From contig JAUJEB010000001.1 in NCBI GenBank assembly GCA_030442055.1, positions 806,001 to 870,000 on the forward strand: DNA of 64,000 nucleotides, in the 5' to 3' direction. The notes under the pieces are model-generated. The model saw nothing but the letters and a program-made list of their open reading frames with translations, made no database searches and was not told the origin of the DNA. This document shows positions 17,495-25,232 of this stretch, one piece after another. Made by a program: the position numbers and the translations under genes. This DNA is from Agaribacillus aureus. Lineage in GTDB: Bacteria; Bacteroidota; Bacteroidia; Cytophagales; Cyclobacteriaceae. Position 1 is the stretch's first letter. Every line of letters starts with the position of its first letter.

Positions 17495-18621
17495 TGACTA
17501 TAAAATTCATAAATAAGTTTGATAATCAATTCCTGATCATCAGGGCTTAATTCGTAATAAAAAGGCAATCGCAAAAGGTGATCGCTGTAGTAGTCGGTCA
17601 TAGGCAGCTTTCTCTGATCGTGTATTTTATGAAAGAAAGTGCTTTTATGCAATGACAAGTAATGAAACACCGCTAATATATCATGCTTTTTAAGATGTTG
17701 GATCAGACCCTGACGTTCTTTTTCGGAGCGACAAAGTATATAAAACATATGCCCGTTGTTGGTAGCATATTCCGGAATTACCGGCAGTTTGATATATCCT
17801 TCCTCTGCCAATACGGTTAACGCCTTGTGATAAATAGCCCAAATCTCCTTTCTTCTCTGCTGGATTTTATCCAAATTCTCGAGTTGTGCCAGCAAAATGG
17901 CGGCAGTCACATCGGCAGGCAGAAAGGAAGAGCCTATATCGACCCAGCCATATTTATCAATTTCTCCTCTGAAAAATGCAGACCGGTTGGTGCCTTTCTC
18001 CCGTATGATTTCCGCGCGATCCATAAATTTTTCATTATTAATAACAATCATCCCGCCTTCCCCGGAAATAACATTTTTGGTTTCGTGAAATGAGAAAGCC
18101 GCCAAATCGCCAATGGCTCCCAAGGGTTGGTCGCGATAGTAACTATCAATGGCCTGGGCGGCATCTTCAATGACATACAACCCGTATTTTGCAGCCAGGT
18201 CCATAACTTTTTGCATATCATTGGCAATACCAGCATAATGCACCACCACAATGGCCTTTGTTTTGTCATTGATCAGGCCCTCAATCTGATCAACATCCAG
18301 ATTGGGGTTATTCGAACTGCTATCTGCAAATACAATACGGGCATTTCTAAGCACAAAGGCATTTGCCGAAGATACAAAGGTATAGGAAGGGATAATTACC
18401 TCGTCTCCTTCTTTTATGTCAATTAGAATGGCCGCCATTTCCAGGGCGTCAGTACACGAAGTAGTGAGCAACACCTTTTTAAAACCAAACTTATTTTCAA
18501 AAAATTCATGACATCTTTTAGTAAAAGCACCATCTCCGGAGATCTTTCCGTTCCTTACTGCCTGCTCGATGTATTTGGTCTCTTTGCCTGTAAAATATGG
18601 TTTATTAAAAGGTATTTTCAT
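17488..18621 (-). CDS. wecE: dTDP-4-amino-4,6-dideoxygalactose transaminase
   Basis: About 377 residues that match E. coli WecE (RffA) along their length: IPFNKPYFTGKETKYIEQA, the CTDALEMAA segment, IIPSYTFVSSANAFVLR, VHYAGIANDM, EDAAQAIDS (152-160) and the PLP lysine Lys182 in SFHETKNVISGEGG. WecE makes dTDP-Fuc4N from dTDP-4-keto-6-deoxyglucose. The RmlA/RmlB enzymes that supply the precursor are not in the window. The ORF is open from 18642, but the extra MKINYKH is encoded by the leader element, so the start is set at 18621. Other 4-keto-6-deoxy sugars are possible substrates. Confidence 0.9.
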   Translation of the reverse strand: MKIPFNKPYFTGKETKYIEQAVRNGKISGDGAFTKRCHEFFENKFGFKKVLLTTSCTDALEMAAILIDIKEGDEVIIPSYTFVSSANAFVLRNARIVFADSSSNNPNLDVDQIEGLINDKTKAIVVVHYAGIANDMQKVMDLAAKYGLYVIEDAAQAIDSYYRDQPLGAIGDLAAFSFHETKNVISGEGGMIVINNEKFMDRAEIIREKGTNRSAFFRGEIDKYGWVDIGSSFLPADVTAAILLAQLENLDKIQQRRKEIWAIYHKALTVLAEEGYIKLPVIPEYATNNGHMFYILCRSEKERQGLIQHLKKHDILAVFHYLSLHKSTFFHKIHDQRKLPMTDYYSDHLLRLPFYYELSPDDQELIIKLIYEFYSQC

Positions 18622-18710
18622 GTGTTTATAATTGATTTTCATTGGTCACATGGAACCTCGCATATTATTATCATTCCCTTGTGTGTCGATTAAGTCATGC
18701 TCGGTTTCAT
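18619..18710 (-). repeat. polysaccharide-cluster leader element, copy C
   Basis: A 92-bp copy upstream of wecE. On the minus strand it opens ATGAAACCGAGCATGACTTA and closes GGTTCCATGTGACC, then AATTATAAACACATG, with the last ATG as the wecE start. It is nearly identical to B1. The stem CATGTG/CACATG would contain the start codon. Short ATG-TGA (start-stop) triplets in CCATGTGACC are present in this copy, in A and in B1. Confidence 0.85.
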
Positions 18711-18779
18711 AGATAGATTTGGTTGATAGGTGATGGTGGCCCTTTGCTAAGGGGCGCAAATATCGCTATCTGGAATCAG

Positions 18780-19763
18780 TTAATTTTGAGGATTATTTTT
18801 TGTATCCGAATGAGACAATCTATTTTGATAATGAACAGCCCTGACCACAAATTGGCTGACTTTTGAGGATTCTTTCAACAACCGGGAAATGTATTCTCCC
18901 AGAATAGAAAAAAACACCAGAAATAAGGCATTATAAAAGGAAATGAGGACAACCAGGGTAGTCCAACCCTCCGGGGCCTCACCAATAAATAATTGCCTGA
19001 AGATATAAACCATGCCAATGATAAACGAGATAATAGAAATAATAAAGCCGAAAACACCAATCGCACGAAGTGGAATGGCCGAATAGTTAATCAATAAATT
19101 AAACGACAGCTTAATTAGTTTTCGCAAATTATAATTCGACCTGCCATAACGCCTCGACTGATGCTCCACCTCATGATTTCCCACGGATCTGGTGACGGTT
19201 AGCAACATGCCGGAAATATAAGGAAACGGAGTTTTCATGGTTTTAACCTCATCGACAATTTCCTTTTTGATAATTCGAAAACTTGAAAAGCGCAATTTAT
19301 TTTTAAGGCTAAAGATCTTGCGATTTAGTTTTCGTATCATCAAGCTTCCGAGGTTTTTGTAGGCCTTATGATTTTTTTCTTCAGGGATCCCAAATACCAC
19401 ATCATAACCTTCGTTCAACTTTTTGAAAATTGCGGGGATCTCCTCGGGAGGATTTTGCAAATCGTCGTCTATGGTGACAACATAATCGCCGCTGCAATAG
19501 TTAAAACCGCAAATGACTGCGTTATGTTGCCCGTAATTTCTTAACAGATCTACAATAATGGTATTTTCTGCGTGGGCTTTATGAATGTCTCTGAGCACGG
19601 CATAGCTTCTGTCACTACTGTAATCATTTACAAAAATGATCTCAAAGGCATGCCCCATTTTTGCAAACACTGCCGAAATTCTTTGATACAATTCTTCCAG
19701 GGATCGCTCGCTGTTATAAACAGGCACTACTACCGAAAATGTAGGTGTTTTTATTGGCTCCAT
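18780..19763 (-). CDS. GT2 glycosyltransferase, ArnC/polyprenyl-phosphate sugar synthase type
   Basis: A 327-residue protein. The GT-A domain has FSVVVPVYNSERSLEELYQRI, FVNDYSSDRSY, RNYGQHNAVICGF and the metal-binding TIDDDLQNPPEEIP (about residue 93), the signature of ArnC/DPM1/GtrB-like enzymes that move a sugar onto undecaprenyl phosphate. Two C-terminal helices (about 230-255 and 270-295) anchor it. This is the most upstream gene visible in the cluster. It could charge the lipid carrier used by the GT-C-like proteins. A WecE-made 4-amino sugar is an attractive but unproven substrate. Confidence 0.88.
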   Translation of the reverse strand: MEPIKTPTFSVVVPVYNSERSLEELYQRISAVFAKMGHAFEIIFVNDYSSDRSYAVLRDIHKAHAENTIIVDLLRNYGQHNAVICGFNYCSGDYVVTIDDDLQNPPEEIPAIFKKLNEGYDVVFGIPEEKNHKAYKNLGSLMIRKLNRKIFSLKNKLRFSSFRIIKKEIVDEVKTMKTPFPYISGMLLTVTRSVGNHEVEHQSRRYGRSNYNLRKLIKLSFNLLINYSAIPLRAIGVFGFIISIISFIIGMVYIFRQLFIGEAPEGWTTLVVLISFYNALFLVFFSILGEYISRLLKESSKVSQFVVRAVHYQNRLSHSDTKNNPQN

Positions 19764-20131
19764 GTATTACTAAAAATCTCTTCGGTATTTTTGACTGTAA
19801 GATTAACTAAAATCTTCTAAAATTGTTACTTTTTATATCAAACTAAACCGGTCATTGTCTAAGAAAGGCAAAAGTAATTTGAAAACCAGGATAAAAGGGA
19901 TTTATATATAACATAAAAACCGAGCTTTGGGTATGCCATTTTAATAGTCTTGAACCCAGGGAGCCTACAAAAATCAACCGGACACACAAGCGTACCTATA
20001 ATCTTAAAATACCTGCCGGATGAAGGAAATAACTATTTTAAACGTTACCCTATTGATTACCACAATTAATTTTAAAAATTGCAGTATCTTTTCTTAGTTT
20101 CGTATTGAGTATCGATATTAAAACTTTTCCT
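19764..20131 (+). other. divergent intergenic region between the polysaccharide cluster and the DUF4159 gene
   Basis: A 368-bp AT-rich region separating two divergent units; it should hold both promoters. A TTG at 20079-20081 and a TAGTTTCG at 20095-20102 resemble the Bacteroidota -33 and -7 elements for the rightward gene, but their 13-bp spacing is shorter than the usual 19. No leader element of the polysaccharide type and no coding sequence was seen. Confidence 0.4.
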
Positions 20132-20797
20132 ATGAAAAAGTGTCTTTTGATGTCCGTCGCCGTGTTGGTGACACTTACCGGAATTGCACAATCGCAAAGG
20201 AGTTCCATCCAAATAGCCAAGTTAAAATACAATGGCGGTGGAGATTGGTATGCCAATAAAACGGCATTGCCCAATTTAATTTCATTTTGCAACGAATACA
20301 TTAATACAAATATTCAATCAAACGATAAAGTGGTGGATGTTGGCAGCCCGGAGATTTTTTTCTTCCCCTATATTTATATGACAGGCCATGGGAATGTCGT
20401 TTTCAGCCAAAGTGAAGCCCAGAACCTAAGGAGATACCTGTTATCCGGCGGGTTTTTACACATTGATGACAATTATGGCCTCGATCAGTTTGTTCGGCTT
20501 GAAATGAAAAAAGTATTTCCCGAACTGGAGTTCACGGAACTTCCCTATAGTCATCCGATCTATCACCAAAAATTCAAGTTCCCGGAAGGGTTGCCTAAAA
20601 TCCATGAGCACGATGGAAAGCCGCCCCAGGGTTTCGGATTAATACACCAGGGTCGCCTGTTGTGCTTTTATTCCTATGAAAGTGACCTGGGCAATGGTTG
20701 GGAAGATCAATCTATTTACAATGATTCCGAGGAAGTGCGGCAAAAGGCCCTGAAGATGGGCGCAAATATCCTCAGCTTTGCTTTTACGCAAGATTAA
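20132..20797 (+). CDS. secreted DUF4159 domain protein
   Basis: About 221 residues starting at the ATG at 20132; the longer ORF start at 20105 would put charged residues before the clear signal peptide MKKCLLMSVAVLVTLTGIAQ. The mature protein fits the DUF4159 family (IQIAKLKYNGGGDWYANKTALPNL at its start, GHGNVVFSQSEAQNLRRYLLSGGFLHIDDNYG in the middle). These proteins have a class I glutamine amidotransferase-like fold and are often encoded near MoxR/von Willebrand gene groups, which are not seen here. Function is unknown; periplasmic location is inferred. Confidence 0.85.
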   Translation: MKKCLLMSVAVLVTLTGIAQSQRSSIQIAKLKYNGGGDWYANKTALPNLISFCNEYINTNIQSNDKVVDVGSPEIFFFPYIYMTGHGNVVFSQSEAQNLRRYLLSGGFLHIDDNYGLDQFVRLEMKKVFPELEFTELPYSHPIYHQKFKFPEGLPKIHEHDGKPPQGFGLIHQGRLLCFYSYESDLGNGWEDQSIYNDSEEVRQKALKMGANILSFAFTQD

Positions 20798-20858
20798 ATG
20801 CGGAATTCCATATGAAATGAATTCGATTAACTAAATCATCAAAAACAAAACTATCATT

Positions 20859-20893
20859 TTAGTTTGAAAACTAATTATTTAGTTTTATCTTTA
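20859..20893 (+). promoter_or_regulatory. promoter with overlapping operator palindromes (probable BlaI-type sites)
   Basis: TTTG at 20863-20866 and TATCTTTA at 20886-20893 are separated by exactly 19 bp, matching the Bacteroidota TTTG-N19-TAnnTTTG promoter with one mismatch. Two perfect inverted repeats cover it: TTAGTTT-GA-AAACTAA at 20859-20874 and AAAACTAA-TTAT-TTAGTTTT at 20867-20886. A further half-site AAACTAA follows the -7 element. A dimeric repressor bound here would block the promoter of the TonB lipoprotein gene; the BlaI-family regulator encoded at 21750 is the obvious candidate. Confidence 0.7.
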
Positions 20894-20927
20894 GTGAATT
20901 AAAGTTTTACAAACTAATTCATTACTT

Positions 20928-21602
20928 ATGAAAAGCATTTCTTTCCTTACATTTATTGGTCTCCTGTTACTCTTCTCAGCCTGTGAAGATGAGACAATTA
21001 ACAATATGGAGGATATCAACGATCAGTGGACTGAAACAAACGCCGAAAATCAGGAACTGATGGAGCATATCCAGCAAATTATGTTTAAATACAATGCTCA
21101 TAGCTACCAGTATACCGGGCCTGAAAATGGTGAGGGGCAGGGTGTTGTGGTCCTGCTTGACGCACGGAAAAAACCGATAAAAGGCGTCCCCAATCAGGAC
21201 CTGAATAGAATGGCTTCCGCATTGACTTCGCTTCGTATTATTCAAAAAAACATGGCACAATTGCAGGATGTGGATGAAATCTTTACGGTGGTAGAGGAGC
21301 AGCCCAAGCCCAAAAACGGCATGGGGCCATACTTTCAATACATTGCACAAAACTTAAAATATCCCGAACAAGCAAGAAAAATGGGTATAGAGGGAAAAGT
21401 ATACGTGGAATTTGTTGTGAACGACTTTGGAGAAATTACAGACGTAAAAGTGTTAAAGGGTATAGGTGCCGGTTGTGACGAAGCGGCCAAAAAAGTCGTT
21501 GAAAACTCAGCTCCATGGCAACCCGGCAGACAAAAGGGTCAGGCTGTAAAGGTCAGAATGGTGCTTCCGATAACTTTTAAATTAGATAATGAAGCAAGTT
21601 AA
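20928..21602 (+). CDS. TonB C-terminal domain lipoprotein
   Basis: A 224-residue protein with a lipoprotein signal (LLLLFSAC, Cys19) and a C-terminal TonB domain (about residues 130-222) with YPEQARKMGIEGKVYVEFVV and the IGAGCDEAAKKVV helix. The middle is a helical region without known motifs. Classical TonB is held in the inner membrane by an N-terminal helix; here a lipid anchor replaces it, which is odd for an energy transducer. The domain is closely related to the one ending the BlaR1-like protein at 22120-23577, so recent duplication is likely. Its promoter lies under two palindromes. Confidence 0.88.
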   Translation: MKSISFLTFIGLLLLFSACEDETINNMEDINDQWTETNAENQELMEHIQQIMFKYNAHSYQYTGPENGEGQGVVVLLDARKKPIKGVPNQDLNRMASALTSLRIIQKNMAQLQDVDEIFTVVEEQPKPKNGMGPYFQYIAQNLKYPEQARKMGIEGKVYVEFVVNDFGEITDVKVLKGIGAGCDEAAKKVVENSAPWQPGRQKGQAVKVRMVLPITFKLDNEAS

Positions 21603-21749
21603 ATCTATAAGCTAAATGGTTTGGTGGTAGTATTTTAGCTACGCCAGCATCGGCAGCCGGGTTTAACGGAAAATTGTTACTTGATGAATATTATACCTTT
21701 TCTGATAAATCGTTATCTTTAAATTTCAATGCGCCACCAATCATTAACC

Positions 21750-22127
21750 ATGAGAGAGTTAACAAAAGCTGAAGAACAAGTAATGCAAATCCTTTGGCAA
21801 TTAAAAAAAGGATTTGTAAAAGATATCCTGGCTGAAATGGAAGCGCCTAAACCCGCTTACAATACCGTTTCCACTATCGTGAGAATACTGGAAAAAAAAG
21901 GATTTGTAGGATACAAGGCTTATGGCAAAACGCACGAATACTACCCATTGATCGCAAAGGATAAATACAAAAACTTCTATCTGAAAAACTTCGTGGGAAA
22001 CTATTTCGAAGGATCTTTTCACCGCCTGGTCTCTTTTTTTGCCAAGTCAAACGACATGGATATTCAGGAAGTTGAAGCTTTAATGAAACTTGTAGAAGAT
22101 GACATAAAAAAGAAAGAAAATGAATAG
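21750..22127 (+). CDS. BlaI/MecI/CopY-family transcriptional repressor
   Basis: About 125 residues from the ATG at 21750 (an ATG at 21729 would add seven residues upstream of the conserved ELTKAEEQVMQILWQLKKG). A winged-helix N-terminus with YNTVSTIVRILEKKGFVGYKAYGKTHEYYPLI is typical for BlaI repressors, which bind palindromes as dimers and are cleaved or released after a BlaR1-type protease senses a signal. The gene overlaps the BlaR1-like gene by 8 bp, so they are co-translated. A TATCTTTA box at 21714-21721 could be the -7 element, but no good -33 partner was found. Confidence 0.93.
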   Translation: MRELTKAEEQVMQILWQLKKGFVKDILAEMEAPKPAYNTVSTIVRILEKKGFVGYKAYGKTHEYYPLIAKDKYKNFYLKNFVGNYFEGSFHRLVSFFAKSNDMDIQEVEALMKLVEDDIKKKENE

Positions 22128-23577
22128 TTTTATCAACTATGTTGTTCAGTCGGCTATCTGTCTTTTAATCTTTTATATTTTCTATTTCTTTTTTCTAAAA
22201 AAAGAAACCTGCTTTCAATATAACCGTGCTTATTTATTTTTCTCTTCAGCACTGGCGCTTGTTTTACCGCTGATCGATTTCTATGCGCTATTTGAGTTTT
22301 TTGGATGGCAGCAGACACAAATAATCCCTACCATATACCTGCCTGAATCCAGTCCCGCTGATAATGGGGCAGCGCAACCCTCACAGTATCTATCCATCAT
22401 AGTGGCTGGCATCTACCTTATTGGATTTACTTTTTTTTTGATAAGGTTTCTGATCCAGCTTATAACGATAAGGGCGATTATTGGTAAAAACAGGTATAAT
22501 ATCAAATTTTGGAATGGGTGTTATTTAATCAATACCGGCGGTAAATTACCCACTTTTTCATTCTTTAAATATTTGTTTTGGGATGATAGCGCAGGATTTA
22601 GCGACCCGGAAAAGTTTCAAATTTTGAATCACGAGCTGGTACATATACGACAAAAACACAGTTACGATGTGCTCTATTTTGAAATGCTGCGCGTGCTGTT
22701 TTGGTTTAATCCCATCGTTAACCTGTATAAAGAGGCGGTCACGGACACACATGAGTATATTGCCGACAACGAAGTGATCAAAAATACCAACGTAACTCAT
22801 TACGGACATTTGATCGTGAGGCAGCTTTTTGTTCGCACCGATTTGGCCATTGGTAGTTACTTTAATAAATCACAGGCGTATCGCCGCCTGAATATGATGA
22901 AAATCAACGGTAAAAAAACCAGTTTTTATAAGCTATTGATCTCATTGCCATTGGTTGTTGGACTTACGTTTATGATGGGATTTAGTGTCGAACAGCGTTC
23001 GACAGCTGCGTTTGTTCGTCAGAATTTACCCGGGTTGGGTCTCGACCAGATCACTGCCGGATCTGGCGAATCCACCTCTCCTGGGCAGCGGGAGCAATCT
23101 CAGGCTATTTCAGGCTCAGGACTTGAAAAATCGGAGGGAACGGGAAACAAGCGTCCTGGTGCTCCCTCGCTTATCAGGCCAAATGGCCCTGGCCAGGATG
23201 GGTTGTCACCACAGGGGGCAGATGATAACATTGATATTCCGGGAGCTTCCAAAGATGAAATTTTCACAATCGTTGAGCAGGCTCCGCACCCCATCGGCGG
23301 CATGAAGGTGTTTTATTCCTACATTAGCAAAAACCTGAAGTATCCCAAACAGGCAAGAAGAATGGGGATTGAGGGGAAAGTATTTGTGCAATTTGTAGTA
23401 GACAGCGACGGTGGTTTAAGCGATATAACCGTGATAAAAGGTATCGGTGCCGGATGTGATGAGGAGGCTGCCAATGTGGTTCGAAATGCGAACCGCTGGA
23501 ATCCCGGATATCAGCGCGGAACCCCTGTCAAGGTTAGAATGGTTATCCCTATTACTTTTAAGCTGGATAAGACTTAG
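22120..23577 (+). CDS. BlaR1-type M56 metallopeptidase with C-terminal TonB domain
   Basis: A 485-residue protein. Membrane helices lie near residues 7-27, 35-58 and 90-116; the zinc site HELVH is at about 171-175, with EAVTDTHEYIADNEV as the third-ligand region; another helix is at about 270-290. A low-complexity Ser/Gly/Pro/Gln linker (about 305-380) leads to a TonB domain (393-483). BlaR1 proteins cleave or inactivate their BlaI partner on sensing an outside signal. Here the usual penicillin-binding sensor domain is replaced by a TonB domain and no beta-lactamase is nearby, so the signal is probably not a beta-lactam. Confidence 0.92.
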   Translation: MNSFINYVVQSAICLLIFYIFYFFFLKKETCFQYNRAYLFFSSALALVLPLIDFYALFEFFGWQQTQIIPTIYLPESSPADNGAAQPSQYLSIIVAGIYLIGFTFFLIRFLIQLITIRAIIGKNRYNIKFWNGCYLINTGGKLPTFSFFKYLFWDDSAGFSDPEKFQILNHELVHIRQKHSYDVLYFEMLRVLFWFNPIVNLYKEAVTDTHEYIADNEVIKNTNVTHYGHLIVRQLFVRTDLAIGSYFNKSQAYRRLNMMKINGKKTSFYKLLISLPLVVGLTFMMGFSVEQRSTAAFVRQNLPGLGLDQITAGSGESTSPGQREQSQAISGSGLEKSEGTGNKRPGAPSLIRPNGPGQDGLSPQGADDNIDIPGASKDEIFTIVEQAPHPIGGMKVFYSYISKNLKYPKQARRMGIEGKVFVQFVVDSDGGLSDITVIKGIGAGCDEEAANVVRNANRWNPGYQRGTPVKVRMVIPITFKLDKT

Positions 23578-23621
23578 GCAAGTGATTTTTAACTGTCGCC
23601 AGCATAAGCTCCGGCTTCCAC

Positions 23622-24149
23622 TTACCACCCTTCCCGCTCCTTCAAATTGGTAATATGGGCCAGGTGGTGATTGCCATGCCACGCATACAAGGCAATATTT
23701 CTTTTTAAATCAATAGCCTCGCCCGACTCCGGATGAATGAACTCCCGGTTTAAGGCTTCTTCGGTCAAGGATCTTAAAAAATAAACCCACCGGGCATGAA
23801 GCGCCGTCAAAAAATGCAAGGAGATGGAAACCGGCGCTACCCTGGCATCTGCTAATGTGGCCCACCGGTCTTCGAAATAGGCCTTTATAACCGGTTTATC
23901 CTCGGTTGCGGCCCACTTAAATCTGACATAGCTATTGGTATGGGAATCGGCCAGGTGATGTACCACCTGCCTCACGGTCCAGCCCCCATCGCGATAGGGT
24001 GTATTCAGTTGCTGATCATTCAAACCTTCTACAGCTTCCTCGATAAGCGTTGGCAATCGCGCAATTTCATTAATAAAATTGGCAACATCTTCTTTTGTGA
24101 TTGGTTGAGGACACTTAAATCTTCCTATGGGATAACGCAATTCTTCCAT
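23622..24149 (-). CDS. YfiT/DinB-family metal-dependent transferase or hydrolase
   Basis: A 175-residue four-helix-bundle protein. The N-terminus LRYPIGRFKCP and the motifs GGWTVRQVVHHLADSHTNSYVRFKWA and YAWHGNHHLAHI match Bacillus YfiT (BstA-like), whose histidines bind a metal and which belongs to the DinB superfamily of thiol-S-transferases. The three expected histidines (in VHHLADSH and in WHGNHHLAH) are all present. In bacillithiol-making Bacteroidota a BstA role is possible, but no bacillithiol synthesis gene is near. It is convergent with the BlaR1 gene across a 44 bp gap. Confidence 0.88.
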   Translation of the reverse strand: MEELRYPIGRFKCPQPITKEDVANFINEIARLPTLIEEAVEGLNDQQLNTPYRDGGWTVRQVVHHLADSHTNSYVRFKWAATEDKPVIKAYFEDRWATLADARVAPVSISLHFLTALHARWVYFLRSLTEEALNREFIHPESGEAIDLKRNIALYAWHGNHHLAHITNLKEREGW

Positions 24150-24229
24150 ATCGACAGCATCGATTTTAACCTGAAAATTAAAGTACAGTGATGAATTTGG
24201 GAAGTCTGTAAAAACAACAAACTCCTATG

Positions 24230-24760
24230 TCAAAAATATTTCGGCTTGAGTATTTCGTTGATGATAATGGCTTTTTTCAACCCATCCCGGTTTTTTAACA
24301 TTTCTCTGAGCTCAGCGCCAAATTTATTGACCGGCGCTTCATCCGCTTCAGAAGCTTTAAAAAGGGGCCTGCGAACTATATCTTCTTCAGTTACCTGGAT
24401 GTTTTGATACTCATCATAAATAGACGGTGCCTTCTTTTCCTCCTGATAGGTTGGATAGGTAGTATCAGGCACATAAGTATTAACCGGTTCCTCATAGGTT
24501 TCATAGGTGGTCTCCTCGACGACCTCTTTTGGCGCGGCAGGAGGTTCTTCCTGTGTGAATTCGCGCAACAGGTCCTCAAAGCTTGGCCTTCTGGGCATCT
24601 CCTCGCCTGTAGCCGCTTCATTGCCCTGGTCAAGTTCATCCTGAACTGGCGAGCCCGGCTGTTGTCTGGGAATATTTTTAGGCTTTCCCTTTTTTATGGC
24701 AGAATATATAAAATATATAATACCTATTATAATGTAAAATACCGTTGATAAATCGTCCAT
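24230..24760 (-). CDS. membrane-anchored hypothetical protein with acidic Pro/Glu/Thr-rich middle
   Basis: About 176 residues from the ATG at 24760 (the longer start at 24772 is TTG). A single helix at the N-terminus (VFYIIIGIIYFIYSAIKKG) is followed by a basic patch and then a long low-complexity acidic region rich in Glu, Pro, Tyr and Thr, ending in a short ordered tail (FGAELREMLKNRDGLKKAIIINEILKPKYF). I recognise this layout from unnamed Bacteroidota proteins but no function is known. The promoter should lie in the repeat-rich region upstream. It does not overlap any stronger candidate. Confidence 0.7.
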   Translation of the reverse strand: MDDLSTVFYIIIGIIYFIYSAIKKGKPKNIPRQQPGSPVQDELDQGNEAATGEEMPRRPSFEDLLREFTQEEPPAAPKEVVEETTYETYEEPVNTYVPDTTYPTYQEEKKAPSIYDEYQNIQVTEEDIVRRPLFKASEADEAPVNKFGAELREMLKNRDGLKKAIIINEILKPKYF

Positions 24761-24853
24761 AGTTAATATCAAATGTACTATGATTCTTAGGATAATAAAA
24801 ATATGTTCCCCCTATTTTTGTCGATGATCCCGCTTTAAGTTGGAGTAGGGGCG

Positions 24854-25137
24854 GATGAGTATCGTTAATAAAATGCATTAAAATACCTATTGAAGCCAGG
24901 CATCGCGAACCCCTTCCGCCCAAACTGTTCCAGCTAAGCTACCTATTCCCGCAAGGGCACCTTCCCCAGGGAAGGATTAGTTATCCCTTTTTAAGTAAGA
25001 AACAGAAAAGCAACTAAGATCACCCACATAACCTGTCCACACTCACACTTCACACTCACACTCAAAAATCACCCCTTCCACCCAGTTCATTTCACCAAAA
25101 TTACCCATTCCCGCAAGGGCACATTCCCCAGGGAAGG
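24854..25137 (+). repeat. long direct repeat, copy 1 (contains two 67-bp units)
   Basis: A 284-bp stretch that recurs at 25233-25503 with near-identical sequence; the main difference is an extra 13 bp in the CACACTC-rich tract of this copy. Inside, two related units of about 67 bp each run from CCCCTTCC to GGGAAGG. Each unit holds CCCGCAAGGG (a 3-bp stem closed by a GCAA tetraloop) and the inverted repeat CCTTCCCCAGGGAAGG, or its one-base variant. No ORF of interest spans it. Confidence 0.85.
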
Positions 25138-25207
25138 TGTTATATGAAGGTGGATTTATACTACCACCCCACTAAAACCAGCATGATAAGCGGATCCTTC
25201 ATCAAAT

Positions 25208-25223
25208 CCCCTCCCGGGAGGGG
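25208..25223 (+). repeat. perfect 16-bp GC palindrome between the two long repeats
   Basis: CCCCTCCCGGGAGGGG reads the same on both strands and is followed by CGGGGGTGGGTGAG. GC-rich palindromes of this style, followed by GGGGTGGG, are familiar as dispersed intergenic repeats in Bacteroidota, though I cannot confirm a match here. Confidence 0.7.
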
Positions 25224-25232
25224 CGGGGGTGG

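Noticed and set aside
1-19763. Polysaccharide cluster as a recently acquired mobile island
   Set aside because: No integrase, transposase, tRNA border or target duplication is visible, and the left end lies outside the window, so mobility cannot be supported beyond the leader repeats.
23100-23240. Alternative frames in the Ser/Gly/Pro-rich linker of the BlaR1-like gene
   Set aside because: Low-complexity coding sequence opens several frames by composition; the real frame is fixed by the M56 and TonB domains on either side.
22120-23577. Beta-lactam resistance operon (BlaI/BlaR1)
   Set aside because: The penicillin-sensor domain and any beta-lactamase gene are missing; the protein ends in a TonB domain.
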